DNA of 64,000 nucleotides from Rhizobium rosettiformans W3. GTDB lineage: Bacteria; Pseudomonadota; Alphaproteobacteria; Rhizobiales; Rhizobiaceae. Made by a program: the position numbers and the translations under genes. How positions within the stretch are numbered: the first letter of the stretch is position 1; each line of letters begins with the position of its first letter. Positions 9,195-16,928 of this stretch are shown piece after piece. The notes beneath the pieces are model-generated. The model was given only the letters and a program-made list of their open reading frames with translations, did not search any database and was not told the DNA's origin. The stretch is from NCBI RefSeq assembly GCF_004912135.1, contig NZ_STGU01000010.1, forward strand, positions 62,001-126,000. The letters run 5' to 3'.

Positions 9195-10312
9195 GACTGA
9201 CTGCACCCCTGCGGATCGCAATCTGTGCCCTGGCGCTGGTCCTGGCTCCGCTTGAGCCGGCCGTGAGCGCCAATTCGCGCATCAAGGACATCGCCTCGCT
9301 GCAGTCCGGCCGTGACAACCAGCTCATCGGCTATGGCCTCGTCGTCGGCTTGCAGGGAACGGGCGACAGCCTGCGCTCCTCGCCCTTCACCGACCAGTCC
9401 ATGCGCGCCATGCTGCAGAACCTCGGGATCTCCACCCAGGGCGGACAGTCGAACGCCAAGAACGTGGCCGCCGTCATGGTCACCGCCAATCTCCCGCCCT
9501 TCGCCAGCCCCGGCAGCCGCATCGATGTGACGGTGAGCTCGCTCGGCGACTCGACCTCACTGCGCGGCGGAACGCTGGTCATGACCTCACTCACCGGCGC
9601 CGATGGCCAGATCTACGCCGTCGCGCAAGGCTCTGTTGTCGTCTCCGGCGTCAATGCCCAGGGCGATGCCGCAGCCGTCCAGCAGGGCATCACCACCTCG
9701 GGCCGGGTCCCGACCGGGGCGATCATCGAGCGCGAGCTGCCGTCCAAGTTCAAGGACAGCCTCAATCTCGTCCTGCAGCTGCGCAATCCCGACTTTACGA
9801 CGGCGCTCAGGGTCGCCGACACGATCAACGCCTATGCGGCTGCCAATTATGGAGCACCGATCGCTGAAGCACGTGACAGCCTGGAGATCGTCGTCCAGAA
9901 GCCGCGCACGGCAGATCTCGCCCGGCTGATGGCTGACGTTGAGAACCTCGTCGTCGCAACGGACTCTCCCGCCCGCGTCGTGATCAACGAGCGCACCGGT
10001 ACCATTGTCATCGGCGCCGATGTCCGCGTGTCGCGCGTGGCTGTCAGCTACGGCACCCTGACCGTCCAGGTGCAGGAAACACCGCAGATCATCCAGCCGG
10101 AGCCCTTCTCTCGCGGCGAGACGGCCGTCCAGCCGCAGACCGATATCTCCATCCGCCAGGAAGGCGACCAGATCGCCATCGTCGACGGCCCTGATCTCAG
10201 AACTCTCGTCAGCGGACTGAACAGCATCGGCGTGAAGCCGGACGGCGTGATCGCGATCCTTCAGGGGATCAAGTCGGCCGGCGCCCTGCAAGCGGAGCTC
10301 GTCCTGCAATGA
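9191..10312 (+). CDS. flgI: Flagellar P-ring protein FlgI
   Basis: FlgI forms the periplasmic P ring around the rod. The 373-aa product has a cleavable signal peptide (about residues 1-28), then the family opening SRIKDIASLQSGRDNQLIGY and VVGLQGTGDSLRSSPF. The length is normal. It overlaps flgA upstream and motE downstream by 4 nt each. Confidence 0.97.
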   Translation: MRLTAPLRIAICALALVLAPLEPAVSANSRIKDIASLQSGRDNQLIGYGLVVGLQGTGDSLRSSPFTDQSMRAMLQNLGISTQGGQSNAKNVAAVMVTANLPPFASPGSRIDVTVSSLGDSTSLRGGTLVMTSLTGADGQIYAVAQGSVVVSGVNAQGDAAAVQQGITTSGRVPTGAIIERELPSKFKDSLNLVLQLRNPDFTTALRVADTINAYAAANYGAPIAEARDSLEIVVQKPRTADLARLMADVENLVVATDSPARVVINERTGTIVIGADVRVSRVAVSYGTLTVQVQETPQIIQPEPFSRGETAVQPQTDISIRQEGDQIAIVDGPDLRTLVSGLNSIGVKPDGVIAILQGIKSAGALQAELVLQ

Positions 10313-10845
10313 TCAAGACAAACCATTCTCGTTTCTCCCGCATCGCGCTGCGCAATGCTGCTGTCGTTCTCGCGATCGCAACGCTCCCGGCCTTCGCGCA
10401 AAACGCCGTCGGCCAGCAGCAGACCGCCGAAAGTCCGACGGAAGCCGAGATCCGCCAGTTCTGCACCGGCATTGCCGATGCGGCCCGCGACCAGCGCTAC
10501 CTGCTCCAGAAGCAGGAACTGGAGAAACTCCAGGCTGATGTCGACAGCCGTATTGCGATCCTCGAAGAGCGTCGCGCGGAATACGAGGACTGGCTCGGTC
10601 GCCGGAATGAATTCATGAAGCAGGCCGAAGGCCAGCTCGTCGAAATCTACAAGAAGATGGCGCCGGATGCGGCGGCCCCGCAGCTCGAGCAGACGAACGT
10701 CATCCTCGCTGCAGCCATCATCATGAAGTTGCCACCCCGCCAGTCGAGCCTGATCCTCACGGAGATGAGCGCGGACAAGGCGGCACAGGTCGCCTCGATC
10801 ATGTCGAGCGCCGGCGACCCCACCACATCGAAGGACCCATCATGA
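10309..10845 (+). CDS. motE: Periplasmic motility protein MotE, MotC chaperone
   Basis: In Sinorhizobium meliloti, MotE is a periplasmic protein that stabilises MotC; the gene lies between flgI and flgH there, as here. The 178-aa product has a signal peptide (cleavage near AFAQ, about residue 30), a charged coiled-coil middle (about residues 60-115) and a C-terminal helical segment of MgtE-N type (IIMKLPPRQSSLILTEM). It overlaps both neighbours by 4 nt. Assignment is from gene order and protein pattern. Confidence 0.88.
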   Translation: MIKTNHSRFSRIALRNAAVVLAIATLPAFAQNAVGQQQTAESPTEAEIRQFCTGIADAARDQRYLLQKQELEKLQADVDSRIAILEERRAEYEDWLGRRNEFMKQAEGQLVEIYKKMAPDAAAPQLEQTNVILAAAIIMKLPPRQSSLILTEMSADKAAQVASIMSSAGDPTTSKDPS

Positions 10846-11561
10846 TGAAGCGTTTTCCGGCACTGCTGGCCGTACTCCTCCTGGCCGGCTGCCAGAGCCA
10901 GACCATCAAGGAAATCGGCAACGCGCCATCCATGAGCCCGATCGGGTCTGGTCTGCGCTACAGCCAGACCCCGCAGATGGCCATGTATCCGAAGCAGCCG
11001 ATCCAGACGGCGAGCGGTTATTCGCTGTGGAGCGACAGCCAGTCGGCGCTGTTCAAGGACGCGCGCGCGCTGAATGTCGGCGACATCCTGACGGTCAACA
11101 TCGAGATCAACGACCGCGCGTCGTTCGATAATAAGACCGATCGTAGCCGCACGAACGGCACGGGCCTGTCATGGGGCGCGGAGGTCTCGAACTTCCTTGG
11201 CTTCTCGACGGATACGGGAACCTCCGGCGATCTGTCGACCGATTCCAATACGAGCTCGAAGGGCTCGGGCAAGACCGAGCGCTCTGAAAAGCTCAACCTG
11301 CTCGTCGCAGCCGTCGTTACCGGTGTGCTCGAAAACGGCAACCTCCTTATCAGCGGTTCGCAGGAAGTGCGCGTCAACCACGAGCTCCGGATCTTGAACG
11401 TCGCCGGTATCGTGCGGCCTCAGGATGTCGATGCCGAGAACGAGATCTCCTACGACCGGATCGCCGAAGCTCGCATCTCCTATGGCGGCCGTGGCCGTCT
11501 GACCGAGGTGCAGCAGCCGCCGATCGGCCAGCAGGTCGTCGACATTTACTCGCCCTTCTGA
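10842..11561 (+). CDS. flgH: Flagellar L-ring lipoprotein FlgH
   Basis: FlgH forms the outer-membrane L ring. The 239-aa product starts with a lipoprotein signal whose lipobox LAGC puts the lipidated Cys at residue 17. The family core follows: SLWSDSQSALFKDARALNVGDIL and LLISGSQEVRVNHELRILNVAGIVRP (quoted in part). It overlaps the motE stop by 4 nt. Confidence 0.96.
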   Translation: MMKRFPALLAVLLLAGCQSQTIKEIGNAPSMSPIGSGLRYSQTPQMAMYPKQPIQTASGYSLWSDSQSALFKDARALNVGDILTVNIEINDRASFDNKTDRSRTNGTGLSWGAEVSNFLGFSTDTGTSGDLSTDSNTSSKGSGKTERSEKLNLLVAAVVTGVLENGNLLISGSQEVRVNHELRILNVAGIVRPQDVDAENEISYDRIAEARISYGGRGRLTEVQQPPIGQQVVDIYSPF

Positions 11562-11582
11562 CGCGACCCGGGGACTCAGGAC

Positions 11583-12104
11583 ATGGAAGAACCTCAGGAA
11601 GGCGAAGGCAAGAAGAAGTCGGGATTGATGGCACTGGTCATCCCCCTGGTCGTGCTGACCGCCGTCGGTGGTGGTGGCGGCTGGGTGATCGGCAACATGC
11701 TCGCCCCCCAGGTCAAACAGGCCGAAGACGCTGCGAAGGCAGCCGAAGCCGCGGCTGCCGGCGAGCATGGTGGCGAGGCGAAAAAGGACGAGGAGGGGCT
11801 CCCCCCGATCTCGACCGAGGCCAATGGCGTGGTGGCGCTCGAGCCGATCACCACGAACCTTGCTTACCCCTCGGAAAACTGGATCCGTCTGGAAGTGGCC
11901 CTAATGTTCAACGGCCCGCCGGACGTCCAGATTGCCGAGGCGGTACACCAGGACATCATGGCCTATCTGCGCACTGTATCACTGCAACAGGTCGAGGGCC
12001 CGCGCGGCTTTCAATATCTCAAGGATGACCTTCAGGAGCGAGTTGACCTGCGCTCGGAAGGCCGCGTATCCAAGGTGATGTTCAGAACGCTCGTGATCGA
12101 ATGA
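11583..12104 (+). CDS. fliL: Flagellar basal-body protein FliL
   Basis: FliL is a single-pass membrane protein around the stator that supports torque. The 173-aa product has a short cytoplasmic N-terminus, a membrane segment at about residues 12-36, an Ala/Glu-rich linker and a periplasmic FliL domain (LEPITTNLAYPSENWIRLEV... KVMFRTLVIE). It overlaps fliP by 4 nt. A second FliL-like gene lies at 34179. Confidence 0.92.
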   Translation: MEEPQEGEGKKKSGLMALVIPLVVLTAVGGGGGWVIGNMLAPQVKQAEDAAKAAEAAAAGEHGGEAKKDEEGLPPISTEANGVVALEPITTNLAYPSENWIRLEVALMFNGPPDVQIAEAVHQDIMAYLRTVSLQQVEGPRGFQYLKDDLQERVDLRSEGRVSKVMFRTLVIE

Positions 12105-12838
12105 TTCGGTTTCTACTCCTCGTCGCCGTCATGATGATGGCGCCGCAACTGGCTGTAGCACAGCAGTTGCCGACGGATATCTTCAACACCCCGATCGATG
12201 GATCGGTGGCGGCGTGGATCATTCGTACCTTCGGTTTGCTCACGGTGCTTTCAATTGCGCCGGGCATTCTGATCATGGTGACGAGCTTCCCGCGTTTCCT
12301 GATCGCCTTTTCGATCCTGCGCTCCGGCATGGGTCTTGCGACAACCCCCTCCAACATGATCCTGACCAGCATGGCGCTCTTCATGACCTTCTATGTCATG
12401 GCGCCGACCATGGACCGGTCCTGGCGCGAGGGCGTGCAGCCGCTGATCAACAATCAGATCACCGAAGCCGAAGCCGTCGCCCTGATTGCCGAGCCCTTCC
12501 GCACCTTCATGACGGCGAACACGCGTGACAAGGATCTCGCCCTCTTCGTCGACATTGCCAACGAGCGCGGCCAGGCCACCATCGTGGACGGCCGGGTCGA
12601 CTACCGTGTGCTGATCCCCGCCTTCATGTTGTCGGAAATTCGCCGCGGCTTCGAGATCGGCTTCCTGATCATCCTCCCCTTCCTGGTCATCGACATGGTG
12701 GTCGCGACCATCACCATGGCAATGGGTATGATGATGTTGCCGCCCACCTCCATCTCATTGCCGTTCAAGATCCTGTTCTTCGTCCTGATCGACGGCTGGA
12801 ACCTGCTCGTCGGAAGCCTCGTCCGATCGTTTGCCTGA
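12101..12838 (+). CDS. fliP: Flagellar export apparatus protein FliP
   Basis: FliP forms the export gate with FliQ and FliR in the inner membrane. The 245-aa product has an N-terminal signal-like segment and the family hallmarks VTSFPRFLIAFSILRSGMG and FEIGFLIILPFLVIDMVVA. It is the last gene of the operon that opens with flgF. The stop codon is followed at once by TTAACCAT, a CtrA half-site, and the first flagellin leader region. Confidence 0.97.
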   Translation: MIRFLLLVAVMMMAPQLAVAQQLPTDIFNTPIDGSVAAWIIRTFGLLTVLSIAPGILIMVTSFPRFLIAFSILRSGMGLATTPSNMILTSMALFMTFYVMAPTMDRSWREGVQPLINNQITEAEAVALIAEPFRTFMTANTRDKDLALFVDIANERGQATIVDGRVDYRVLIPAFMLSEIRRGFEIGFLIILPFLVIDMVVATITMAMGMMMLPPTSISLPFKILFFVLIDGWNLLVGSLVRSFA

Positions 12839-12861
12839 GTTAACCATGACGGTTGAGGGTT

Positions 12862-12896
12862 GATTCACCACGCTCCCTTACGGGGGATTCACCACG
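12862..12896 (+). repeat. 11-bp direct repeat upstream of flagellin 1
   Basis: GATTCACCACG occurs at 12862-12872 and again at 12886-12896, exactly 24 bp apart. It lies between fliP and the first flagellin, well upstream of the conserved flagellin leader. A regulator site is possible; no protein can be named. Confidence 0.5.
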
Positions 12897-13003
12897 TCAT
12901 CAGCGCCCTCTGAGCTGCCTTCAATTGTAAAGAAGTTGGCAAGGATTGGCTGCGAGTTTGGACCTCGCACGACGGGTCTGGTAGCAACGAAAAATACCAA
13001 AAG

Positions 13004-13086
13004 GCATGATGCCGAACGTCCGTGACCGGTAAGTTTTGTAAGTCCGGTATGTCCCCTCTTGTATCTCGTTTAAGGGACAAATTGAC
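13004..13086 (+). promoter_or_regulatory. Flagellin leader element, copy 1
   Basis: GCATGATGC (13004-13012) is followed by hairpin A (ACCGG at 13025-13029 with CCGGT at 13044-13048) and hairpin B (TGTCCC at 13050-13055 with GGGACA at 13074-13079). The 3' arm of hairpin B overlaps the ribosome site AAGGGA of the flagellin starting at 13087. The same layout precedes the other three flagellins. Hairpin A has a longer loop in this copy (14 nt). Confidence 0.7.
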
Positions 13087-13998
13087 ATGGCCAGCATTCT
13101 GACCAACTCCAGCGCGATGTCCGCGCTCTCCACCCTGCGCTCGATCGCCTCCAGCATGGAATCGACGCAGAACGCCATCTCGACCGGCATGAAGGTCTCC
13201 AAGGCCTCTGACAACGCTGCCTACTGGTCGATCTCCACCACCATGAAGTCGGACAACATGGCGTTGAGCGCTGTGACGGATGCTCTCGGCGTTGGCGCTG
13301 CCAAGGTTGACACCGCGTATGCCGGGATGGAATCCGCTATCGACGTAGTGAAGGAGATCAAGGCCAAGTTGGTAGCTGCCCAGGAGCAGGGCGTCGACAA
13401 GGAAAAGATCCAGGAAGAGATTACTCAGCTTCAGGAACAGCTTCTCTCGGTGGCCGAGTCCGCGGCCTTCAATGGTCAGAACTGGCTCGCCAATGAAGAT
13501 GGCGCCGAAGTGAGCGTCATCACCGGCTTCGTACGCGCTTCCGACAACACTGTTTCGGTCAAGTCCACCACGGTGACGCTTGACGACACGAACATGCTGT
13601 TCCAGGCGGATGCCACGACTGGTGCCATCACCACCACCACCGGCATCCTTGGCACAGCAGGTACCGCAAGCACTCAGAGCGTCTACGCGTTCACGATCGA
13701 CAACGACACCGATGCAACTGCTCTTGGCAATCTGCTGACTGACGTTGAAACCGCGCTGACGTCGATGACCAGCGCTGCAGCTAAGCTGGGCTCGATCTCT
13801 TCGCGTATCGAGCTTCAGACCGACTTCTCCGAGAAGCTGTCTGACGCCATCGAAAAGGGCGTTGGCCGTCTCGTGGATGCCGACATGAACGAAGAGTCGA
13901 CCCGCCTCAAGGCCCTGCAGACCCAGCAGCAGCTGGCAATCCAGGCGCTCTCGATCGCCAACAGCGACTCGCAGAACATCCTGTCGCTCTTCCGTTAA
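13087..13998 (+). CDS. Flagellin 1
   Basis: This is a filament subunit of 303 aa, with the D0/D1 helices at both ends and a short variable middle (about residues 135-215). The N-terminus MASILTNSSAMSALSTLRSI and C-terminal ESTRLKALQTQQQLAIQALS are shared with the three paralogues that follow. Flagellins this short, present in several copies, are typical of the complex filaments of rhizobia. ATG at 13087 has AAGGGA upstream. Which of flaA/B/C/D it corresponds to cannot be decided from sequence alone. Confidence 0.96.
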   Translation: MASILTNSSAMSALSTLRSIASSMESTQNAISTGMKVSKASDNAAYWSISTTMKSDNMALSAVTDALGVGAAKVDTAYAGMESAIDVVKEIKAKLVAAQEQGVDKEKIQEEITQLQEQLLSVAESAAFNGQNWLANEDGAEVSVITGFVRASDNTVSVKSTTVTLDDTNMLFQADATTGAITTTTGILGTAGTASTQSVYAFTIDNDTDATALGNLLTDVETALTSMTSAAAKLGSISSRIELQTDFSEKLSDAIEKGVGRLVDADMNEESTRLKALQTQQQLAIQALSIANSDSQNILSLFR

Positions 13999-14128
13999 TC
14001 GCAATGACAGGCCGGCCCTTCTGGGCCGGCTAGATACTCCCGACGCCAATATGCCTTGGTGGCTGACCAGAGGCGCGCGAAGGGAAGGCTTGACCCTCCG
14101 GAGGCTGAACCGGAACGGAAGCTACACG

Positions 14129-14168
14129 AAGGCCGCGTTCGGAAACGAATGCGGCCTTTGCGTTTTAT
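14129..14168 (+). terminator. Terminator after flagellin 1
   Basis: A 13-bp stem (14129-14141 with 14146-14158, one G-U pair) capped by a GAAA tetraloop is followed by TTGCGTTTTA. It lies 130 nt after the flagellin 1 stop codon and has the form of an intrinsic terminator. Confidence 0.8.
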
Positions 14169-14325
14169 TAATCATGGCATGATACGCGCGCGCACGCGCG
14201 AAGGTTGCATTTTTTTCCAGAAAAGTTCCGTCGCTCCCCTTCCGCTTAGGTCTTCATTAACCTTGATGGTTTTATCTAAGCCTATCGAAGCGGCGAGCTA
14301 ACCATTAAATTCAGCCAGTTAGCAG

Positions 14326-14400
14326 GCATGATGCTGTGCGCCGTTACCGGTGAGACCGGAATGTCCCTTCTTAGTCAGCCATTCAAGGGGCAACACTACC
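14326..14400 (+). promoter_or_regulatory. Flagellin leader element, copy 2
   Basis: GCATGATGC (14326-14334), hairpin A (CCGGT 14347-14351, loop GAG, ACCGG 14355-14359) and hairpin B (TGTCCCTT 14362-14369 with AAGGGGCA 14385-14392, 8 bp with one G-U pair). The 3' arm of B is the ribosome site AAGGGG for the ATG at 14401. This copy has the longest hairpin B stem of the four. Confidence 0.72.
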
Positions 14401-15402
14401 ATGACGAGCATTCTTACCAATATCGCCGCCATGTCGGCACTTCAGACGCTGCGCTCGATCGGCAGCAGCATGGAAGACACCCAGGCACGCGTATCTTCCG
14501 GTCAGCGCGTCGGCGAAGCATCCGACAACGCTGCCTATTGGTCGATCGCTACGACCATGAAGTCCGACAACATGGCACTGTCTGCCGTGTCTGACGCTCT
14601 TGGCCTCGGCGCCTCCAAGATCGATACCGCCTATGCCGGTATGGAATCCGCCATCGACGTGGTCAAGGAAATCAAGGCCAAGCTGGTTACCGCCACCGAA
14701 GAGGGCGTCGACAAGGCCAAGGTTCAGGAAGAAATCACGCAGCTCCAGCAGCAGCTTCTGTCCATCGCAGAATCGGCTTCCTTCAGCGGTGAAAACTGGA
14801 TCGCTGGTGGCACCGACACGATGACCGCAGGCACCACGGAAGACGTTACTGTCGTGTCCGGTTTTGTTCGCGACGCCAACAACAACGTTTCGGTCAAGAC
14901 GACGACCTACACGCTGGACGCCACGACTGCGGGCAGCATGACCCTTCTGTTCGGTGGCGACGCCGATGGCGCAATCGACACGGCTTCCGGTATTCTCGGC
15001 CTGACCGCCGCAGACTTTACGACGACCGACTTCGACGCAACTGTCGCCGGTACCGATGGTGCCGCGACCGCAGTCGCCGGCTTCTCCGTCTACACGCTGG
15101 ATATCAACGGCTTCGATGGCGCAGCTATGGCTGAAGCCCTCACGCTCGTCGACGCTGCCCTGGCATTCATGACCAGCGCAGCAGCCGACCTCGGCTCGAT
15201 CTCCATGCGTATCGAACTGCAGGAAGACTTCGTCAACAAGCTGTCTGACTCGCTCGACTCCGGTGTTGGCCGCCTCGTTGACGCCGACATGAACGAAGAA
15301 TCGACCCGCCTCAAGGCACTGCAGACCCAGCAGCAGCTGGCTGTCCAGTCGCTCTCGATCGCCAACTCTTCTTCGGAAGTCATTCTCTCACTCTTCCGTT
15401 AA
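14401..15402 (+). CDS. Flagellin 2
   Basis: Flagellin of 333 aa starting MTSILTNIAAMSALQTLRSI, with conserved ends and a middle region (about residues 135-250) rich in Asp, Thr and Gly. The start at 14401 has AAGGGG upstream and matches the start of the paralogues; an in-frame ATG at 14350 would lie inside the leader. Residues 45-130 are almost identical to flagellin 1, which points to recent duplication or gene conversion. Confidence 0.96.
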   Translation: MTSILTNIAAMSALQTLRSIGSSMEDTQARVSSGQRVGEASDNAAYWSIATTMKSDNMALSAVSDALGLGASKIDTAYAGMESAIDVVKEIKAKLVTATEEGVDKAKVQEEITQLQQQLLSIAESASFSGENWIAGGTDTMTAGTTEDVTVVSGFVRDANNNVSVKTTTYTLDATTAGSMTLLFGGDADGAIDTASGILGLTAADFTTTDFDATVAGTDGAATAVAGFSVYTLDINGFDGAAMAEALTLVDAALAFMTSAAADLGSISMRIELQEDFVNKLSDSLDSGVGRLVDADMNEESTRLKALQTQQQLAVQSLSIANSSSEVILSLFR

Positions 15403-15423
15403 GACTGAAGAGATCCAGCATCG

Positions 15424-15449
15424 AAGCCGCCCTCCGGGGCGGCTTTTTT
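15424..15449 (+). terminator. Terminator after flagellin 2
   Basis: Stem AAGCCGCC (15424-15431) pairs with GGCGGCTT (15438-15445), closed by one more C-G pair over a 4-nt loop, and runs into six T residues (15444-15449). It begins 22 nt after the stop codon and is a textbook intrinsic terminator. Confidence 0.92.
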
Positions 15450-15475
15450 CGTTTTAACGATTTTATCAGATCTCT

Positions 15476-15491
15476 TTAACCATGCGTTAAC
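15476..15491 (+). promoter_or_regulatory. CtrA-type site upstream of flagellin 3
   Basis: TTAACCATGCGTTAAC matches TTAA-N7-TTAAC, the full CtrA recognition sequence of alphaproteobacteria, with no mismatch. The downstream half continues as TTAACCAT, the common CtrA half-site. It is 134 nt before the flagellin 3 start. The binding protein is inferred from the motif. Confidence 0.6.
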
Positions 15492-15500
15492 CATAAGCCC

Positions 15501-15520
15501 GTTACATGAAGCCATGTAAC
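15501..15520. promoter_or_regulatory. 8-bp palindrome upstream of flagellin 3
   Basis: GTTACATG (15501-15508) and CATGTAAC (15513-15520) form a perfect inverted repeat around AAGC. It lies 9 bp after the CtrA-type site and before the leader. It could be an operator for a dimeric regulator. I did not find it before the other flagellins. Confidence 0.45.
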
Positions 15521-15553
15521 GATGAGTTAACCAAGACGAAGAACTGGTTAAGG

Positions 15554-15624
15554 GCATTAGGCCGCTTCATCGTTCCCGGTAAGACCGGGATGTCCCCAAA
15601 ACTAGCCATTTAAGGGACACGACC
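15554..15624 (+). promoter_or_regulatory. Flagellin leader element, copy 3
   Basis: GCATTAGGC (15554-15562) stands in the place of GCATGATGC. Hairpin A is TCCCGGT (15574-15580), loop AAG, ACCGGGA (15584-15590), 7 bp. Hairpin B pairs TGTCCC (15591-15596) with GGGACA (15614-15619), whose AAGGGA is the ribosome site for the GTG at 15625. Spacing between the elements matches the other copies. Confidence 0.72.
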
Positions 15625-16623
15625 GTGACCAGCATTTTGACGAACAACGCAGCGATGGCTGCACTCCAGACTCTTCGGGCGCTCGACTCCAGCATGCAGG
15701 ATACCCAGGCGCGCGTATCCTCCGGCCTGCGGGTCGGCGGAGCTTCCGATAACGCCGCTTACTGGTCGATCGCGACCACCATGCGCTCCGACAACATGGC
15801 TCTCTCGGCCGTTCAGGACGCCCTCGGTCTCGGCGCTGCCAAGATCGACACCGCTTATGCCGCGATGGAAAGCTCCATCGAAGTCATGAAGGAAATCAAG
15901 GCGAAGGTCGTTGCCGCCACCGAAGAAGGCGTCGACAAGAACAAGATCCAGGAAGAAATTGACCAGCTGCAGGAACAGCTTCGTTCGATCTCGGAATCGG
16001 CAAGCTTCAGTGGCCAGAACTGGGTCGCTACCGGCACCGATACGGTGACCGCTCCTGCCGACGTGACCGTCGTATCCGGCTTCATCCGCGACTCGAGCGG
16101 CAATGTTTCGGTCTCGACCACCCTCTATTCTCTCGACGCAACGACACCCGACGGCATGACCGTTCTGTTCGGAGGCGATGCGAACGGCCTGATCGATTAC
16201 AACTCCGGTATCATCGGCAGCATCTCCGATACCTTCGACGCCTTCGTCGACTGGGACAATGACGGAGCAGTGGGCGCGGGTGCGGCGGAAATCGCCGGTG
16301 TCTCGATCGACCAGCTCGACATCACCGGCCTGACGACGGCCGGTATGCAGGAAGCACTCGCACTCGTTGAATACGGTCTGCAGCAGATGACCAGCGCCGC
16401 AGCTGCTCTCGGCTCCATCTCGATGCGCATCGGCATGCAGGAAGACTTCGTTGCCGCTCTCACAGACTCGATCGATAGCGGTGTCGGTCGCCTCGTCGAT
16501 GCGGACATGAACGAAGAATCGACCCGCCTGAAGGCTCTGCAGACCCAGCAGCAGCTCGCCATCCAGTCGCTCTCGATCGCCAACACCTCTTCCGAAAGCA
16601 TCCTGACACTCTTCCGTCAGTAA
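15625..16623 (+). CDS. Flagellin 3
   Basis: Flagellin of 332 aa starting at GTG (MTSILTNNAAMAALQTLRAL). The GTG is supported by AAGGGAC 7-9 nt upstream and by alignment with the ATG starts of its paralogues. The terminal helices are conserved; the variable middle spans about residues 135-245. The weaker start codon, together with the leader hairpin over the ribosome site, may set its level relative to flagellins 1 and 2. Confidence 0.95.
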   Translation: MTSILTNNAAMAALQTLRALDSSMQDTQARVSSGLRVGGASDNAAYWSIATTMRSDNMALSAVQDALGLGAAKIDTAYAAMESSIEVMKEIKAKVVAATEEGVDKNKIQEEIDQLQEQLRSISESASFSGQNWVATGTDTVTAPADVTVVSGFIRDSSGNVSVSTTLYSLDATTPDGMTVLFGGDANGLIDYNSGIIGSISDTFDAFVDWDNDGAVGAGAAEIAGVSIDQLDITGLTTAGMQEALALVEYGLQQMTSAAAALGSISMRIGMQEDFVAALTDSIDSGVGRLVDADMNEESTRLKALQTQQQLAIQSLSIANTSSESILTLFRQ

Positions 16624-16684
16624 GCGGCGCCTTGGCTAGGGGCGACTTCGTCCCGCCCTGACGGTGTCGGATGTTCTCGGTGTG

Positions 16685-16719
16685 AATCCGCGCCTCGCAA
16701 GAGGCGCGGATTTTCGTTT
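16685..16719 (+). terminator. Terminator after flagellin 3
   Basis: A perfect 12-bp stem (16685-16696 with 16701-16712) with a GCAA tetraloop is followed by TTTTCGTTT. It lies about 60 nt after the flagellin 3 stop. Confidence 0.9.
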
Positions 16720-16813
16720 GAGCCTTGCGCGAAACTTTTGGCATTTTCGTTTCAACTACAAAAGGCAAGTCGATACCTTGCCATGCCCGCGCTCTGTTTG
16801 TTAACTGCCACTG

Positions 16814-16829
16814 TTAACGATTTGTTAAC
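16814..16829 (+). promoter_or_regulatory. CtrA-type site upstream of flagellin 4
   Basis: TTAACGATTTGTTAAC is a perfect TTAA-N7-TTAAC. A further GTTAAC lies upstream at 16800-16805. The site ends 30 nt before GCATGATGC of the leader, a reasonable place for an activator. The binding protein is inferred from motif identity. Confidence 0.6.
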
Positions 16830-16859
16830 GGTGACGGGGACCGCGCGTGTGCGCGTTCT

Positions 16860-16928
16860 GCATGATGCCCTCCCGTCTTCCCGGCGAGCCGCCGGATGCG
16901 CAGTCCTACACGCTTAGGGGCACCAAGC
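16860..16928 (+). promoter_or_regulatory. Flagellin leader element, copy 4 (divergent)
   Basis: GCATGATGC (16860-16868) and hairpin A (CCGGC 16881-16885, loop GAGCC, GCCGG 16891-16895) are kept. Relative to copies 2 and 3 the last stem pair has changed from T-A to C-G, which preserves pairing. Hairpin B is weak here: TCCT (16904-16907) can pair with AGGG (16916-16919), which overlaps the likely ribosome site AGGGG. Confidence 0.55.

Larger units (their letters stand above)
13999..14400 (+). other. Intergenic region between flagellins 1 and 2
   Basis: This 402-bp gap holds a GC hairpin right after the stop (arms 14011-14018 and 14023-14030), about 100 nt of unassigned sequence, a strong terminator (14129-14168), an AT-rich probable promoter region with TTAACC and GCTAACC motifs (14257-14303) and the flagellin 2 leader (14326-14400). 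A small reading frame at 14056-14301 has no ribosome site and crosses the terminator, so I do not call it. Confidence 0.7.
16624..16928 (+). other. Intergenic region between flagellins 3 and 4
   Basis: This 305-bp gap contains a strong terminator (16685-16719), three GTTAAC motifs within 30 bp (16800-16829) of which the last two form a perfect CtrA-type site, and a flagellin leader (16860-16928). I see no gene in it. Confidence 0.75.

Noticed and set aside
14056..14301. 81-codon frame between flagellins 1 and 2
   Set aside because: It runs through a strong terminator, has no ribosome site, and its composition is basic and random.
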